A stretch of DNA of 64,000 bases, from contig NC_089593.1 of NCBI RefSeq assembly GCF_019320115.1, forward strand, positions 30,983,720 to 31,047,719, in the 5' to 3' direction. Numbering within the stretch: the stretch's first letter is position 1; each line of letters opens with the position of its first letter. The stretch comes from Miscanthus floridulus (taxonomy: Eukaryota > Streptophyta > Magnoliopsida > Poales > Poaceae). Positions 10,980 to 22,455 of the stretch are shown one piece after another. The translations under genes were made by a program, and so were the position numbers. The notes below the pieces were generated by a model that was given only the letters and a program-made list of their open reading frames with translations, was not told the DNA's origin and searched no databases.

Positions 10980-11235
10980 TACATATCACATTGTATTCAT
11001 CTAACATTGGCATGTGGTTGGAGCAGTAGGATACTAGACATTTAGACTAGTTTGAAACTTGGTGAGGACAGATGTAGGAAGAGCCTTGGTAAAGATGTCT
11101 GTTAATTGGGATGTCGTAGGCATATCGGGAACACAAACGTGACCGAGGCCACACATTCACAAACGAAATGTAGATCAATCTCGACGTGATTCATGTGATG
11201 ATACCATGAGAGTGTGGAATAATTCGACTAATTAT
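10980..11235 (-). pseudogene. Copia RNase H remnant
   Basis: On the minus strand, broken frames give HVEIDLHFVCE, then QLTDIFTKALPTSVL and LTKFQTSLNV. These correspond to the end of a Ty1/copia RNase H domain and the pol C-terminus (compare [13 protein letters not shown] and [10 protein letters not shown] in the Sirevirus at about 41000). It is frameshifted and truncated, and stops within about 40 bases of the left end of element D. Confidence 0.6.
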
Positions 11236-11270
11236 GCAATGTACGATGACTGTGCATCGCATTATTCACT

Positions 11271-11580
11271 CACTACTACAGAATGTTACTGTAGGGGCGG
11301 CTCTAGAGCCTCTGTAGGGGCGGCTGCGCCAGCCACCCTTCCCAGGGTGTTCCAACAGAGGGTGCCTCTGTAGGGGCGGTTTCCTAACCGCCCCTGCAGT
11401 GCCCTCTGTAGGGGCGGCTGGTGTTTTCAGCCGCCCCTACAGTTCCCTCTGTAAGGGCGGCTGGTAATATAAGCCGCCCCTGTAGTGGACTTCTGTAAGG
11501 GCGGCTGTATCACCAGCCGCCCCTGCTGTGTGTATTTGTAAGGGCGGTTCAATCAAGAACCGCCCCTACAGTGAATTTTT
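11271..11580. repeat. 3' terminal and subterminal repeats, element D
   Basis: The terminal CACTACTACAGAATGTTACTG is followed by about ten alternating copies of TGTAGGGGCGGCT and AGCCGCCCCTACA as inverted pairs. This is the downstream end relative to the element's genes. Confidence 0.85.
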
Positions 11581-11783
11581 CAGCAAAAAAAATAATAATT
11601 CAAATTCAAATCTGATCGCCGCAAATATACATATATACATCCACAAACACAAGACCATCATCACAAATCATAATTCACAAAAGTCAATCATTACAACATA
11701 GTCCATTATGAAGTCCATCATTATAACAAAGTCCAAACCGTTCCAAAGTCTGATCCAAATCATACCACAAGTCCACATTGTCA

Positions 11784-12894
11784 TCAACGACCTAGGGCTA
11801 ACCTATCAGTCTCCCGAAGGTGTTGATACAGAGGATTACTACCTAAGTCGGAAAGAAGATGATGGTAAGTGCCTTTATGATACACAATCTGGTCCATTAT
11901 AAAGTTGCAAAGGTCGCCGACCATCTCTAAGAGCTCGTCATCCTTGTATGGGTTCCTTCTCGTGTCTTTATCTTTCTCCAACTACAAGAGAACAAGTTTA
12001 GGTTTACTATATCACAACATATGCGAACTTTTCATACTACGAGCGAAGATGTTCAAACTTACCAGATTGGGGTTTCTGTTGTAGCCACCGATGGTACTCA
12101 TCATAATACATGTGTAGTATCCATAATGTAGACTCCCAGGCTTCTGCTTGGGGCACTGTGTGTTTTGCATATGGAGATGTTAAGTAATGCTATTGACAGA
12201 CACGTAATATATGGAGTACCAAAGTAAATGACACTTACCGCACATAGAGTTTTGACATACAACCTTTTCTTCCTATTTGGATGATGCCTCCCCTTATGTT
12301 CCTGGACATAGTGCTTGAATGCCCTGTTCCAATGGTTTTAGCAAATGCAACTTGTTAGTATCCCACATTGAACCTTACAAGTATATATACAAACATAGTA
12401 GCTAAAATGAGGATTGTCAATATGTATACGTCTTGACAATCGTTATGAAGTCTTTGTATGTCTCGACTGGGAAATCCACTGAATCAAAGACCCATGCCAT
12501 GCTATGTGAGACCCAGACGCCTATGCAAATCCAGTGATCGCTGCATGAATTTAGTCATAGAAGGAACACATAAGCTCTTTTGCATCGAACAAAGTAATTT
12601 GAACAAAGCTAATTATATAGTCGAACTTACTTGAAGTGGTATGGTATCCATATATCATCGTGTTGTTGGAGATTTTTAAAACATAGGGCAATGTATGCCG
12701 CAACCTTGAGGGACTCTTCCAATATTTTCTTGTTCCTGGTGTCCTCTTTCTTCTTAAGTGTCTTTCCAGCTCCTAGTTCTTTGCAATCTAGTTTCCACTC
12801 TTTAGGGTAATTAAAATTTGTTGATGCTATAGGTGAAGGGTCTATATACCCGTGTTTCAGAGCTGGCCTCTTTTTCACAAAGTCCGCTTGCATT
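11784..12894 (-). pseudogene. C48 (Ulp1-like) protease exons of second gene, element D; catalytic Cys lost
   Basis: Five exons on the minus strand, each bounded by AG and GT: 12894-12631, 12540-12430, 12323-12239, about 12157-12063, and 11981-11784. They encode the C-terminal cysteine-protease domain of the C48 family. The His motif is DHWICIGVW, the Asp is in WVFDSVDF, and the Gln/Cys segment reads QCPKQKPGSLHYGYYTC. Family members and elements B, C and E have Cys-Gly-Tyr/Phe-Tyr there. Here the Cys position is Tyr (TAT for TGT), so the protease is probably inactive. The domain would have cleaved SUMO-like or other peptide bonds in cis or in trans; its role in CACTA elements is not settled. 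Confidence 0.72.
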
Positions 12895-12972
12895 CTACAA
12901 ATCACAACGCGGGTTAGTTACAACAAAATTAAAAGATTACATTCATATCATATCGAGAGGGCAAGGACTTAC

Positions 12973-15705
12973 AGGCACCATATGTGAATCAGATTCATTT
13001 ACATTCGTCCGAGGTGGAAGCATGCCTGGATATCCTTAAACTCAACGGCAATTTGCCCACCTGGGGCTCCAAATGTGCCGGCAAGGATCTATGCTTGTAA
13101 GATTTATAGTTCTGTTATCTGAGCACGCAAGTACCAATCGTGGAACTTTCTCATTCCACATGGCAAGCACTGTAGGACTCGGTTTGGTAGGAAGTTCTTG
13201 CCTTTTTCATATTTATCCGGGCAATCATCTGACCATTTGAGGTTATCAACAGCTGGATACTTGTTAAACCCTTTGTGCAGTTTGCTAGTGGTGCCCTCCT
13301 CAGTGGTGCCCTCCTCAGAAGCTGGTGCTCTGAATTCTTTTACTTGGTTCTTAGGCTTGAACTAGTCATGAGCCATCCACTTGTGCACCGATGAGACATC
13401 ATTAATGCCCACATACGATGGCCTTATCTTGATTGGGATTTTGTTTCGAGCTTCCCATTCGGGCATGTCCTTGTCAACTTGTGCATCACCTGCTCCAGGG
13501 GCCACTTGGTCTTCACGTATCGGCTATTCATGAGGCAATTGCTGTTCATGAGACACTTGTTGTTCATGTATTGGCTACGCTTGTTGATAAGAATGTTGCA
13601 TCTCATCATGCCTTTGCTTGGTACGAGCTGGAGAAGGACGTGGCATGTCATCATGCCCATGCTCGATACGAGGTGGAGAAGGATGTGGCATGTCATCATG
13701 CCATTGCTCTGTACGAGGTGGAGAAGTCTCTAGCGTGTGGTGGTCATGGTCATGGGCCGGTGAGTATACCTCCCTGTCCTCGATGGGTCGCTCCCGAGGA
13801 TGAACTTCAGTCGGAGTTGGCGAAGACTCGGTCAATACAATATCCCGTCTATGCCAGAGGATGAACTGGTTCATGATGTCTCTGAGTAACACGAGCCCCT
13901 CGGGAGTAGGGTGTTCTATCTTCCAAGTCATGAACTCGGGCTTCACGGTATGCACCTCGACCCGAGTGTAATCCTACGGGATGTCCCTATTGTGCCACGT
14001 GCTGCCCGGAGGATGTGCCACGCCCGTTGCCACCTCAATGATCACGTTTTGCCTGCCCATCGGAACCACCAATTTACAACTGGTTGGCGCCTGTATGCGA
14101 TCGATGGGGGTTCCGGTTGCATTGGAACCTTGACTGCTGGGAACATCCAGAGGGCTGCCAACTACCACCAGTTCTCTGGGCGGCCCCATTGGTGTCTGTG
14201 GCTCCATCATAGATAGTCCTTTCTCCACCAACATCTTTTCAACTAGAGCCTTCACTTGGCGCTCAAGATTAGACTCTCGGTCTCTGCCATGTTTCTTATA
14301 CATGTGCCTCTCCTCTACGAATCCGTGCTTCTAGGACATCCTCTTCCCTAGCCCCCTGGTGCGTCCTGTGTGCTCGGGGTTTCCCAAGGCAACGGTAAGC
14401 TTGTCCCTCTCTCTGGAAGGGATGAATGCGCCCTTCTCCTTGTCTTCAGCAAGTTTCAGTATTTTTGATACTACCTCTCCGGTCTCCGGCTTAGCAAACT
14501 TGAGGCTACTACCGGATGAATCAACACTCCTCGCGTATATCCACTGTTTAAGGCGTGGCTTCAACTTTGGCACTTCCGTATTCCCGGTAGCTTCGGCCTC
14601 TGCGTCCATCTTCCTAAAGACCTCTTGCTTGCCAGCGTAGCCACCGGGGCCTAGACGAGGGTAGTGTTGGTTCTTCTTCGCCTGCTCGCTGTTACGGGCA
14701 CTGGGGGACAATGATGCCTCTGAAGTCTTCTCAGCCACGAGCTCCTCCCATTGACTAGGAGTTATGTTGCCATACTTGTGGAAAGGAGTTAACTTCTGTT
14801 GGATAAAGTTCTTGTTCAGATCTGACCGCCAACGTCGGAAGCTCTGCCCCATTATCTTAAAAGCATTTTGTTGTACCAACTCGTGCGTTCCCTCCGGAAA
14901 CCTGAAGTTCTGCTTCAGCTTCTCCCATAGATCTACCTTTTGTCTCATAGGTACAAGATTCCAGCTACGGATAGCTGGGTTCAACTTATCTCTAACTACA
15001 AACCCGATGTGATTACGGAATTTCGCCCTGTATGTATATGGCTCAAGGATCTACCCGTCTGGTTCGACCTCCGTTATCACATAGCATGCCTTGTCGTGAT
15101 ATTGGTTTGGCTTTCTAACCCCCCCCCCTCGTTTCCTCTTTGGCTGGGCAGTCTCAGTCGTGGTTGTGTCCTGAGGTTGTGGAGCGGAGGCCTCATTGTG
15201 AGTACCTATGGCTCCTTCCTCTGATCTCCTTTACCCCGCTACGTATTGTCCGGCAAGACGAGCCAGAGGCCGACGTCGTCTTTTCAGAGGTTAAGTAGGG
15301 ACGACCTGTGTATCCGACAGGTCAAAAGTGTTAGCAGAGGTAACATAAAGCCATAGCATTAGCCAAATTTACAAGCTACTAAGGCTTTATCCGTACCTCG
15401 TCGTTCGGATCAAAATCCTTGTCCAACTCGTCCTCCGTTGGCCTCCGTCTGGGTTCTTGTGGGAAAGGATCCTCGGGACTTACATATCCCCCTGATGAGG
15501 TGTCGTCATCATCATCCCCTTCTTCGGCTTGGGCATCCTCTCCGCCTTCTCTTCCCTAGGCTCCCCCCACTAGATCCTCATCATCGACAAGGTCCTCCTG
15601 AGTAAGCATCACTTCTAGACCTTTTTCTAACTCATTATCGAACTGCTCCTGAGTAAGCTGGTCATCTAGTTCTTGCTCTCCATGGGATGGCTGCTCATCA
15701 TTCAT
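12973..15705 (-). pseudogene. Second CACTA gene, element D: Transposase_24 region
   Basis: Exon 1 (15705-15397) starts MNDEQPSHGEQELDDQ, is acidic, and ends at GTACGG. Exon 2 (15305-12973) carries the Transposase_24 domain: YRAKFRNHIGFVVRDKLNP, LWEKLKQNFRFPEGTHELVQ, HYPRLGPGGYAGK and LGNPEHTGRTRGLGKRM. It then gives a segment VEVHTVKPEFMTWKIEHPTP leading to the C48 exons. The frame is continuous but interrupted by about ten stops, nearly all TAG (15556, 15051, 14331, 13974, 13575 and others) with two TAA. At several of these sites the family has Gln. The inferred role is subterminal-repeat binding, like TNPA. The promoter is probably near 20382, with a 4-kb leader intron. Confidence 0.75.
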
Positions 15706-15760
15706 GGGGCATCAGGATGCACTCTTTGATGTTCGCGACATTTCGTGCCTTGTTCTAAGA
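15706..15760 (-). other. Immediate leader of second gene, element D
   Basis: The sequence just before the ATG at 15705-15703. An AG acceptor close to the ATG is plausible but I could not fix which one is used. Confidence 0.3.
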
Positions 15761-15775
15761 GATACAAGAAAAAAA

Positions 15776-15928
15776 AGTAGTATAAGTAGTAGAAGTAGTA
15801 GTACTAGTGGTACAAGTAGTAGTACTAGTAGTACTAGTAGTAGTAGTACTTGTAGTAGTACTAGTAGTAGTAGTACTTGTAGTAGTAGTACTTGTAGTAG
15901 TACTAGTAGTAGTAGCAGCAGCAGCACT
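15776..15928. repeat. (AGT)n / (TAC)n trinucleotide microsatellite
   Basis: About 150 bases of AGT/ACT triplets with a few AGC and ACA variants. Long Ser, Thr, Val or Leu runs in several frames are products of the repeat, not proteins. Confidence 0.95.
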
Positions 15929-18900
15929 TGGTGAAGAGACAGAGATGCTTGTCACAAGGGACCTTAATCTCACCCACTCACAATATATGCCACTGACACA
16001 TTCCAGCACACACAGTTAAGAATACACATGTACTATACGTGTACTGGCATGCATGGAATAATAACTACAAACGAGGTGCGCCCACTGCAGCTCTACTGCA
16101 CGCGTCCATCTTATGATGCGTATATGGATACCTTCAGGAAAGCCAAGCGCAATCATTCTGTAAGCAGTAAGTACGTAGTCACACTATCTAATCTGGGCTC
16201 CAGTTGGGACCAAATTAGAGATAACTATATTTACTGGATCGCAGAATAGTTGATGACAACATAGTTACATAAGGAAAATCTATAGAGCAAACCACATCTA
16301 TATTCAGAACACACACCAGCATCTTGTCAATACATTATAACTTTTTAAACAAAGACCGGTTGAGATCTAACTGAACCCCTGCATGCATCTACTATCCATC
16401 CAATGAAAGAGGTGTTTGTGGATTACAGAAACAACAAATTAGATGACAAGTTAACGATAATATTGGGGAGATCTATAGGTCAAATCCACAGGTACAGTCA
16501 CAACACCAACATTTAAGCTTTAAGTTTTCTGTCATATATCAGGTCAAGTCTATACAGTGTCGCTACAAGAAAACCTCTTCAGGTCTAATTGTAATTGGAC
16601 CTCTACATCACTTATATCTAATATCCATCCAATTTAGAGGTGTTTGGGTCACAGAAACAGCAAATTAGATGACGAGTACTTTACACGGTCAAAAAAATTT
16701 CAGGTCAAATTGTAATCGGACCTCTAGATCACTTGTATCTAATATCCATCCAATTTAGAGGTGTTTGGGTCACAGAAATTGCAAATTAGATGACAAGTAC
16801 CATACTGGGTCAGAAAACAGTTAATGATAACATAGGGAAGATCTATAGGGCAAATCCACATCTAAAGTAATACTGTCAGAACAAACACCAGCATTTAAGC
16901 TATTAATTTCCTTTGTCATACATCTGGTCATTGTCACATCAAGGCAAAGGTCATTTGAGATCTAACTGTTAACGGAGCATCACTTCATTTGATAAGCATG
17001 AGTGTGCTATCTAATAGCATAATTAATTAATTAATTAATAAGCATGAGTGTGCTATCTAATAGCATCATTTACAGCAACTGTAAATTTATATGCAGCCAC
17101 CTTAATTTCTAATACTGGTAGTATGTCTGATATAATAAAGGAGAGATTAAAGATTATATTTCTTGCTGTGCCCTTAGCTTGCTCCATAGAGATGTCGTGC
17201 AAAAGACAAGAACAGATGACCACTTGGCCGGCCGAAACAAATGGTGATCATCAATTAAGGTGGCAAGAACAGATGACTCATTTGACAAAAACTTGAGTAT
17301 GTAGGCTACGAACGAAGAAAAAGGCATAAAAGGCCAGTGATCGTCAATGAACTAATAACAATCCAATAATTAGCACATCCTGTACAATCGGCATCAATGG
17401 CGAACATAACATATAACACACATGAAATGGTTCACAATAACAACCAGTCCTTAAAAGAAAAAGCTGTACTGACGTTGATCTAGTGTGTTTTCATCAACAT
17501 AAAACACGCGATGTAGATAAGTTTGGTTGGTGTACAAAATCTATGTGTCCAGATCAGATAGTCACTTTAATCTAGTGTGTTATCTTTTGTCTGTTTTCAC
17601 GAGTTCTCGCCTCAGCAGTAGACACAAACAACGGTGACATAGAAAGCACATAATTTTTCCTATTATTGTGCAAGAACAAGAACTCTGATCTATCTAAATA
17701 TTTAGTATTAGGTAGATAGTCAAATATTCTTCTTGGTAAGGCAAGTTGTTCCTGGTAGAAGTATTATTGAAAGCAAGCAAATAAACCCATAAAATTCTTA
17801 AACCAAAGAATTATATAGATTATTAACCAGAATGGCAGAACTCACTTTCTCTTGAAAAAGAAGTCCCAAGGTTATTTACCCCAATATGCTTTGGTAGGTT
17901 AACATCTCTTCTTAGCTGAAAATGAAGTGCACACAAAATTTTAAAAAGGTACGGTATAGGTATATCTCAAGAATAATCTCTTACAATGAAAAGTTTATAT
18001 GAAAGGATAACATATGCAGGCAATTTAACTCTAATAATCAAGCCCAGCAGATAAACCCAGAACACGCAGCCCATATGAGATGTATATTCTGCAGTAATTT
18101 TATGATTCTTTTGTTTCTGTCATAATTATGTACATATGTAAGAAGAACCTGAAACAGCAAGCATACAAGTCATGCTGGTATATTGCAAATTCTACAAGAA
18201 AGGTAGAAATCCCAAGTATGAAACATTGGAAGTATTTTTCCTTTTCAGTACAATTTCTTTGGAAGGGGCAATTGTAAATCAGGTCAATCATAAAGGGGTA
18301 CATTGGATGCTACATTTTAGATAACTTATAGCAAAATAACTTTCCTGTTTAAAGGCAGGTAAAGCAATTTTTCACATAGTACATTTTTGCTTGAATTTGT
18401 AATACATGCTTCAGTAATCACTAATCAGTACATAGAACACCTACTATACATCAAAGTTATGATTCATTGTACTTGTACAAAGAAAAAAGATTACAAATTG
18501 ACACAACAAACTTCATACCCCTTATTTTTTTAGAAAAAAACTTTGTACCTCAATTTCTGGGTGCAAATAGACCATTAGGATAGCTTTAGGGTTACAGTGA
18601 GTACATGGACTCTTATTAAAAACATGTAAAGAATGTAATATGAATACAAGGATTTCCTTAAGAAAACAACGGACACAAAGAAAATAAGTTTGCGCTGAAA
18701 GTTACTGCAATGAAATTCTAGTTTTTTTTGACAGAGAGAAATTCTAGTTTAGGGGAAAGATAACCTTTGAGAATGTATTTGCAAGATCATCAAGATCTGA
18801 GAATGAACTATCTTCAGCCTGAAAAACAAGTTGTAGCCTAGGTGAGAAGTGAATACAAACTATACAAGCCATAGAGCTTTTTCTTTAAAGTTCAGTACAA

Positions 18901-19790
18901 ACCCACCAGGCATCAGTCTGACTTTACAGTTTACATGGAATAATTTGAGTCTATCTGTTAGACTAAAACTAAACTTTACAAGATTCATGTTCTGAACTAA
19001 CAAACCTAACAGCACAACAAAAGAAGAATGAAAAAAAGTCAATACAAGTGCATCTGCAATCTTCTGAGAATATTTGATACACGAAGAATTATCAATCATG
19101 TACAGGCTACAGTGCTATCTGAAGCTCCTTTTCACATTCAGATAAGATCAACCATCTAACTACCTGCTTCTATGCTCTGTCAACAGGTAACTCTCATCTG
19201 ATGTCATGACAGCTTTTCTAACTCTCATCAAGTTCTGCGATGAGATGGTATGGACGGTAACGTAAGCCAAACAAGGTGCTCCTACATGCAGAGACCCACC
19301 AATCAAGTGCGATGAGTTGGTATGGATGGTAACATAAGCCAAACAAGGTGCTCCTACATGCTGAGATTGGCGAGAGCCTAGCTGCTACATGCCAGCCTGG
19401 TTACCTATAAACCAGAACCAATCACGCCCTAGTGAGCGGAACGAATGGCAAAACTACTAATTGGTTACCTCTTCCACAATCAAACTTGAAATTAACTGGT
19501 GTGGGAATACTAGCAATATTCTGATTCATGTGCATTTTAAACATATCAATCCAGGATGAAATACTAAAAACACATACAATGTCCATGTGAAGAAGTGAAC
19601 CTGCTGCTCCTTTTCTCAATCACAGAGAGGAGGCGTTCAGTGTACCATGATACATTACTTTGAGAAAGCAAACAGCCTATAAGCGAGCATAGAAAAACCT
19701 AATCCTTCGTTCTGGTTTTCAGCAGAGTACGGATCCGTGTGGCTGACTCGGATTAATCAAGCTGAATTCAAGGAGAGAAGCCATGAACCA
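15929..19790. other. Long leader intron of element D second gene, with repeats and exon-like islands
   Basis: No long open frame. Three copies of a roughly 115-bp unit (CCATCCAATTTAGAGGTGTTTGGG core) lie at about 16385-16460, 16600-16690 and 16720-16800. A shorter duplication (TGGTAACATAAGCCAAACAAGG) lies at 19245-19365. On the minus strand two short segments have AG/GT borders and open frames: 18822-18769 (EDSSFSDLDDLANTFSK) and about 17921-17886 (LRRDVNLPKHIG). They could be captured host exons; I cannot name a source. Confidence 0.45.
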
Positions 19791-19830
19791 ACCCAGTAAG
19801 CACTTGACTCCCAAAGAGCAGGCGCTTCGA

Positions 19831-20390
19831 TTACCTGGGCCGCGGCCGGATCTGCGGGTCGAGCGGGGATCCTACCCGCCGGTGTCGGCGGCGCGAGGGG
19901 AGGACTCCTGGCAGCGGAAGCGGAGGTGGGCGCCAAGCGGAGGCTCAACGACGACGAGACGGCGCTCGATGCGCGCGAGCGGTGGGGCGTGGCCGGCGAT
20001 GGGGCTCCCGGTTCCGGCCGCCGCTGGTCTGGCTCGGGGATAAGGCGGTCGCGTGCGGTCCTCGCCTCCTCGGTGCCGTGGGAACCCTAGCCTCCTCGCT
20101 CCGGATCTGGGCGAGCGGAGAGGGAGAGGGAGGGGGTCGGCCGCCGAAGACGCGTCGGGAGACGACGAGACGGCGCTCGACGCGCGCGAGCGGTGGGGCG
20201 TGGCCGGCGACGGGGCTCCCGGTTCCGGCCGCCGCTGGTCTGGCTCAGGGATAAGGCGGTCGCGTGCAGTCCTCGCCTCCTCGGTGTTACGGGAACCCTA
20301 GCCGCCAAGGAATTGGGTAGCCTGATGGCGTCCACAGGAGATTTCGCCCAACACTCAACGGGCGGCCACAGCGACGACACTGATATACCT
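19831..20390 (-). promoter_or_regulatory. Candidate promoter and GC-rich 5'UTR of second gene, element D
   Basis: On the minus strand AGGTATATCA (20390-20381) sits beside the middle GGGGCGGC block. A strongly GC-rich leader follows, containing a 140-bp tandem duplication (about 19955-20095 and 20163-20305). It ends GCGGCCCAG before GTAATC at 19830, a possible splice donor. The layout matches the promoters at 2165-2500, 50729-50883 and 62745-63111. Confidence 0.5.
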
Positions 20391-20392
20391 CA

Positions 20393-20480
20393 GAGCACTA
20401 TAGGGGCGGCTGAGGTTATAAGCCGCCCCTACAGAGAAACCGTAGGGGCGGCTGAGGTTATAAACCGCCCCTACAGTTGA
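20393..20480. repeat. Internal GGGGCGGC palindrome block, element D
   Basis: Two hairpin pairs of AGGGGCGGCTGAGGTTATAA and its complement, between the transposase gene and the second gene. It has the same motif as the element ends but lies 9 kb inside. It begins CACTATAGGGG, so it could also be a relic of a terminus. Confidence 0.8.
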
Positions 20481-20559
20481 ATTTTTTTTTCAAAAATCTA
20501 AATCAAAATGGAAAAAAAATTAAAATCAAAACTACTAAAATAATTTTGAGACACCAAAT

Positions 20560-21410
20560 GATCTCAAATGAAAATCAAAGTTGTAGAGGTCATGAAGATT
20601 TACAACTTTTATTTTGGTCATCTTGTCATTTGACAAAATTTGAACATTTCAAATTTGAAATTTCAAAAAATGACAAGTTTGAACCAAAATTTGAGACCCA
20701 AAATGATTTCAACATAAAAAGTGATGAATACCAAAGTTGTTCAACTCATTAATATCTACAACTTTTATTTTGGTCAACTTGTCATTTGACAAAATTTGAA
20801 CCTTTCAAATTTGAAAAAATGACAAGTTCGAACCAAAATTTGAGACCCAAAATGATTTCAACATAAAAAGTGATGAATACCAAAGTTGTTCAACTCATTA
20901 ATTTCTACAACTTTTATTTGGGTCAACTTGTCATTTGACAAAATTTGAACCTTTCAAATTTGAAAAAATGACAAGTTCGAACCAAAATTTGAGACCCAAA
21001 ATGATTTCAACATAAAAGTGATGAATACCAAAGTTGTTCAACTCATTAATATCTACAACTTTTATTTTGGTCAACTTGTCATTTGATAAAATTTGAACCT
21101 TTTAAATTTGAAATTTGAAAAAATGACAAGTTCGAACCAAAATTTGAGACCCAAAATGATTTCAACATAAAAAGTGATGAGTACCAAAGTTGTTCAACTC
21201 ATTAATATGTACAACTTTTATTTTAGTCATCTTGTCATTTGACAAAATTCGAACCTTTCAAATTTGAAATTTTGAAAAACGATAAGTTCGAACCCAAATT
21301 TGAGACCCAAATTGATTTCAACATAAAAAGTGATGAATACTAAAGTTGTTCAACTCATGAATATCTACAACTTTTATTTTGGTCATTTTTTCATTTGATA
21401 AATTCTTAGC
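20560..21410. repeat. Tandem array of about 149-157-bp units
   Basis: About five and a half AT-rich units. Each contains AACCAAAATTTGAGACCCAA, GATGAATACCAAAGTTGTTC and ACTTGTCATTTGACAAAATT. Unit starts at 20683, 20831, 20980, 21135 and 21292 give the spacing. It lies downstream of the element D transposase gene. A decayed unit in inverted orientation follows near 21520-21650 and another direct unit near 22060-22310. Confidence 0.85.
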
Positions 21411-21689
21411 CCACATTATTTACTAATCTTACACATGTCTCATATAGTTTATAAAACCTTATGAGAGATGTGTCACATTTGTGAACAATGTCATTACCAC
21501 TTTATCATATGAAGAAATGACCAATACAAAAGTTGTAGATCTTGATGAGTTATTCAACTTTGGTATTTATCACTTTTTCAGCTGAAATCATTTGGGGTAC
21601 CAAAATCTTGTCTGAAGTTGCATTTTTTTGAAATTCAAAATTTAAATTGCTCATACTTTTCATATGTATATATTGACAAAAACCAACAA

Positions 21690-21960
21690 AATAAATTGAT
21701 AGAGAATTATTTTAGAAAATTTTAGGAAAAAAAATCATCAGATTTGGAGTTAGTATGAGGAAGAAAAACTAGTTACAAAGTTGACCCATAGATTAAAAAA
21801 AGAAATCACACTATTCGCTATGATCATGTAAGGATCATCTAGAACAGTGTGATTTCTCTTTTTAATCTGTGGGTAAACTTTGTAACTAGTTGTTCTCCCT
21901 CATACTAACTCCAAATGTGATGGTTTCTTTTCCTAAAAATTTCTAAAATCATGCTTCAGC
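21690..21960. repeat. Large inverted repeat (foldback) in element D
   Basis: Arms such as AACTAGTTACAAAGTT at 21770 and AACTTTGTAACTAGTT at 21873, with AGAAATCACACT and AGTGTGATTTCT inside. Outward, GGAGTTAGTATGAGG pairs with CCTCATACTAACTCC. The centre is near 21835. A fold of about 120-base arms is expected. Confidence 0.85.
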
Positions 21961-22317
21961 ATTTAAGTTTGATCAAACTTGGATGTGACAATGTTTTACA
22001 CATTTTAAAATTTGAAATTTAGAATTTAACAAGTTCAAACCAAATTTTCAAACCCTAAATGATATCAGATGTAAAAGTGATGAATACAAAAGTTGTTCAA
22101 CTCATCAAGATTTACAACTTTTATTTTAGTCATCTTATCATTTGACAAAATTTGAACCTTTTAAATTTGAAATTTGAAAAAATAACAAGTTCGAACCAAA
22201 ATTTGGACCCCCAAATCATTTCAATTGAAAAAGTAATGAATACCAAAGTTGAATAACTCATGGAGATCTACAACTTTTATTTTGGTAATTTCATAATTTG
22301 TTAAATTCTTAGTACAC

Positions 22318-22435
22318 ATTGTTCACACAAACAAACATGAATGTAGTCTCACACACACATACATGAATGTAGTCTCACACACATACATAAATGTAGTCTC
22401 ACACACACATACATGAATGTAGTCTTACGAACACT
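22318..22435. repeat. Minisatellite of ACATGAATGTAGTCTCACACAC units
   Basis: Four imperfect copies of a 28-32-base unit directly downstream of the element D transposase stop. Confidence 0.9.
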
Positions 22436-22455
22436 GACACACTTACATAAACTAG

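Noticed and set aside
11288..11575. Regularly spaced short repeats resembling a CRISPR-like array
   Set aside because: The units are inverted pairs next to a CACTA terminus with no unique spacers of constant length, and the genome is plant.
15704..16019. Long Ser, Thr, Val and Leu-rich frames on both strands
   Set aside because: Produced by the AGT trinucleotide repeat; open in nearly all frames.
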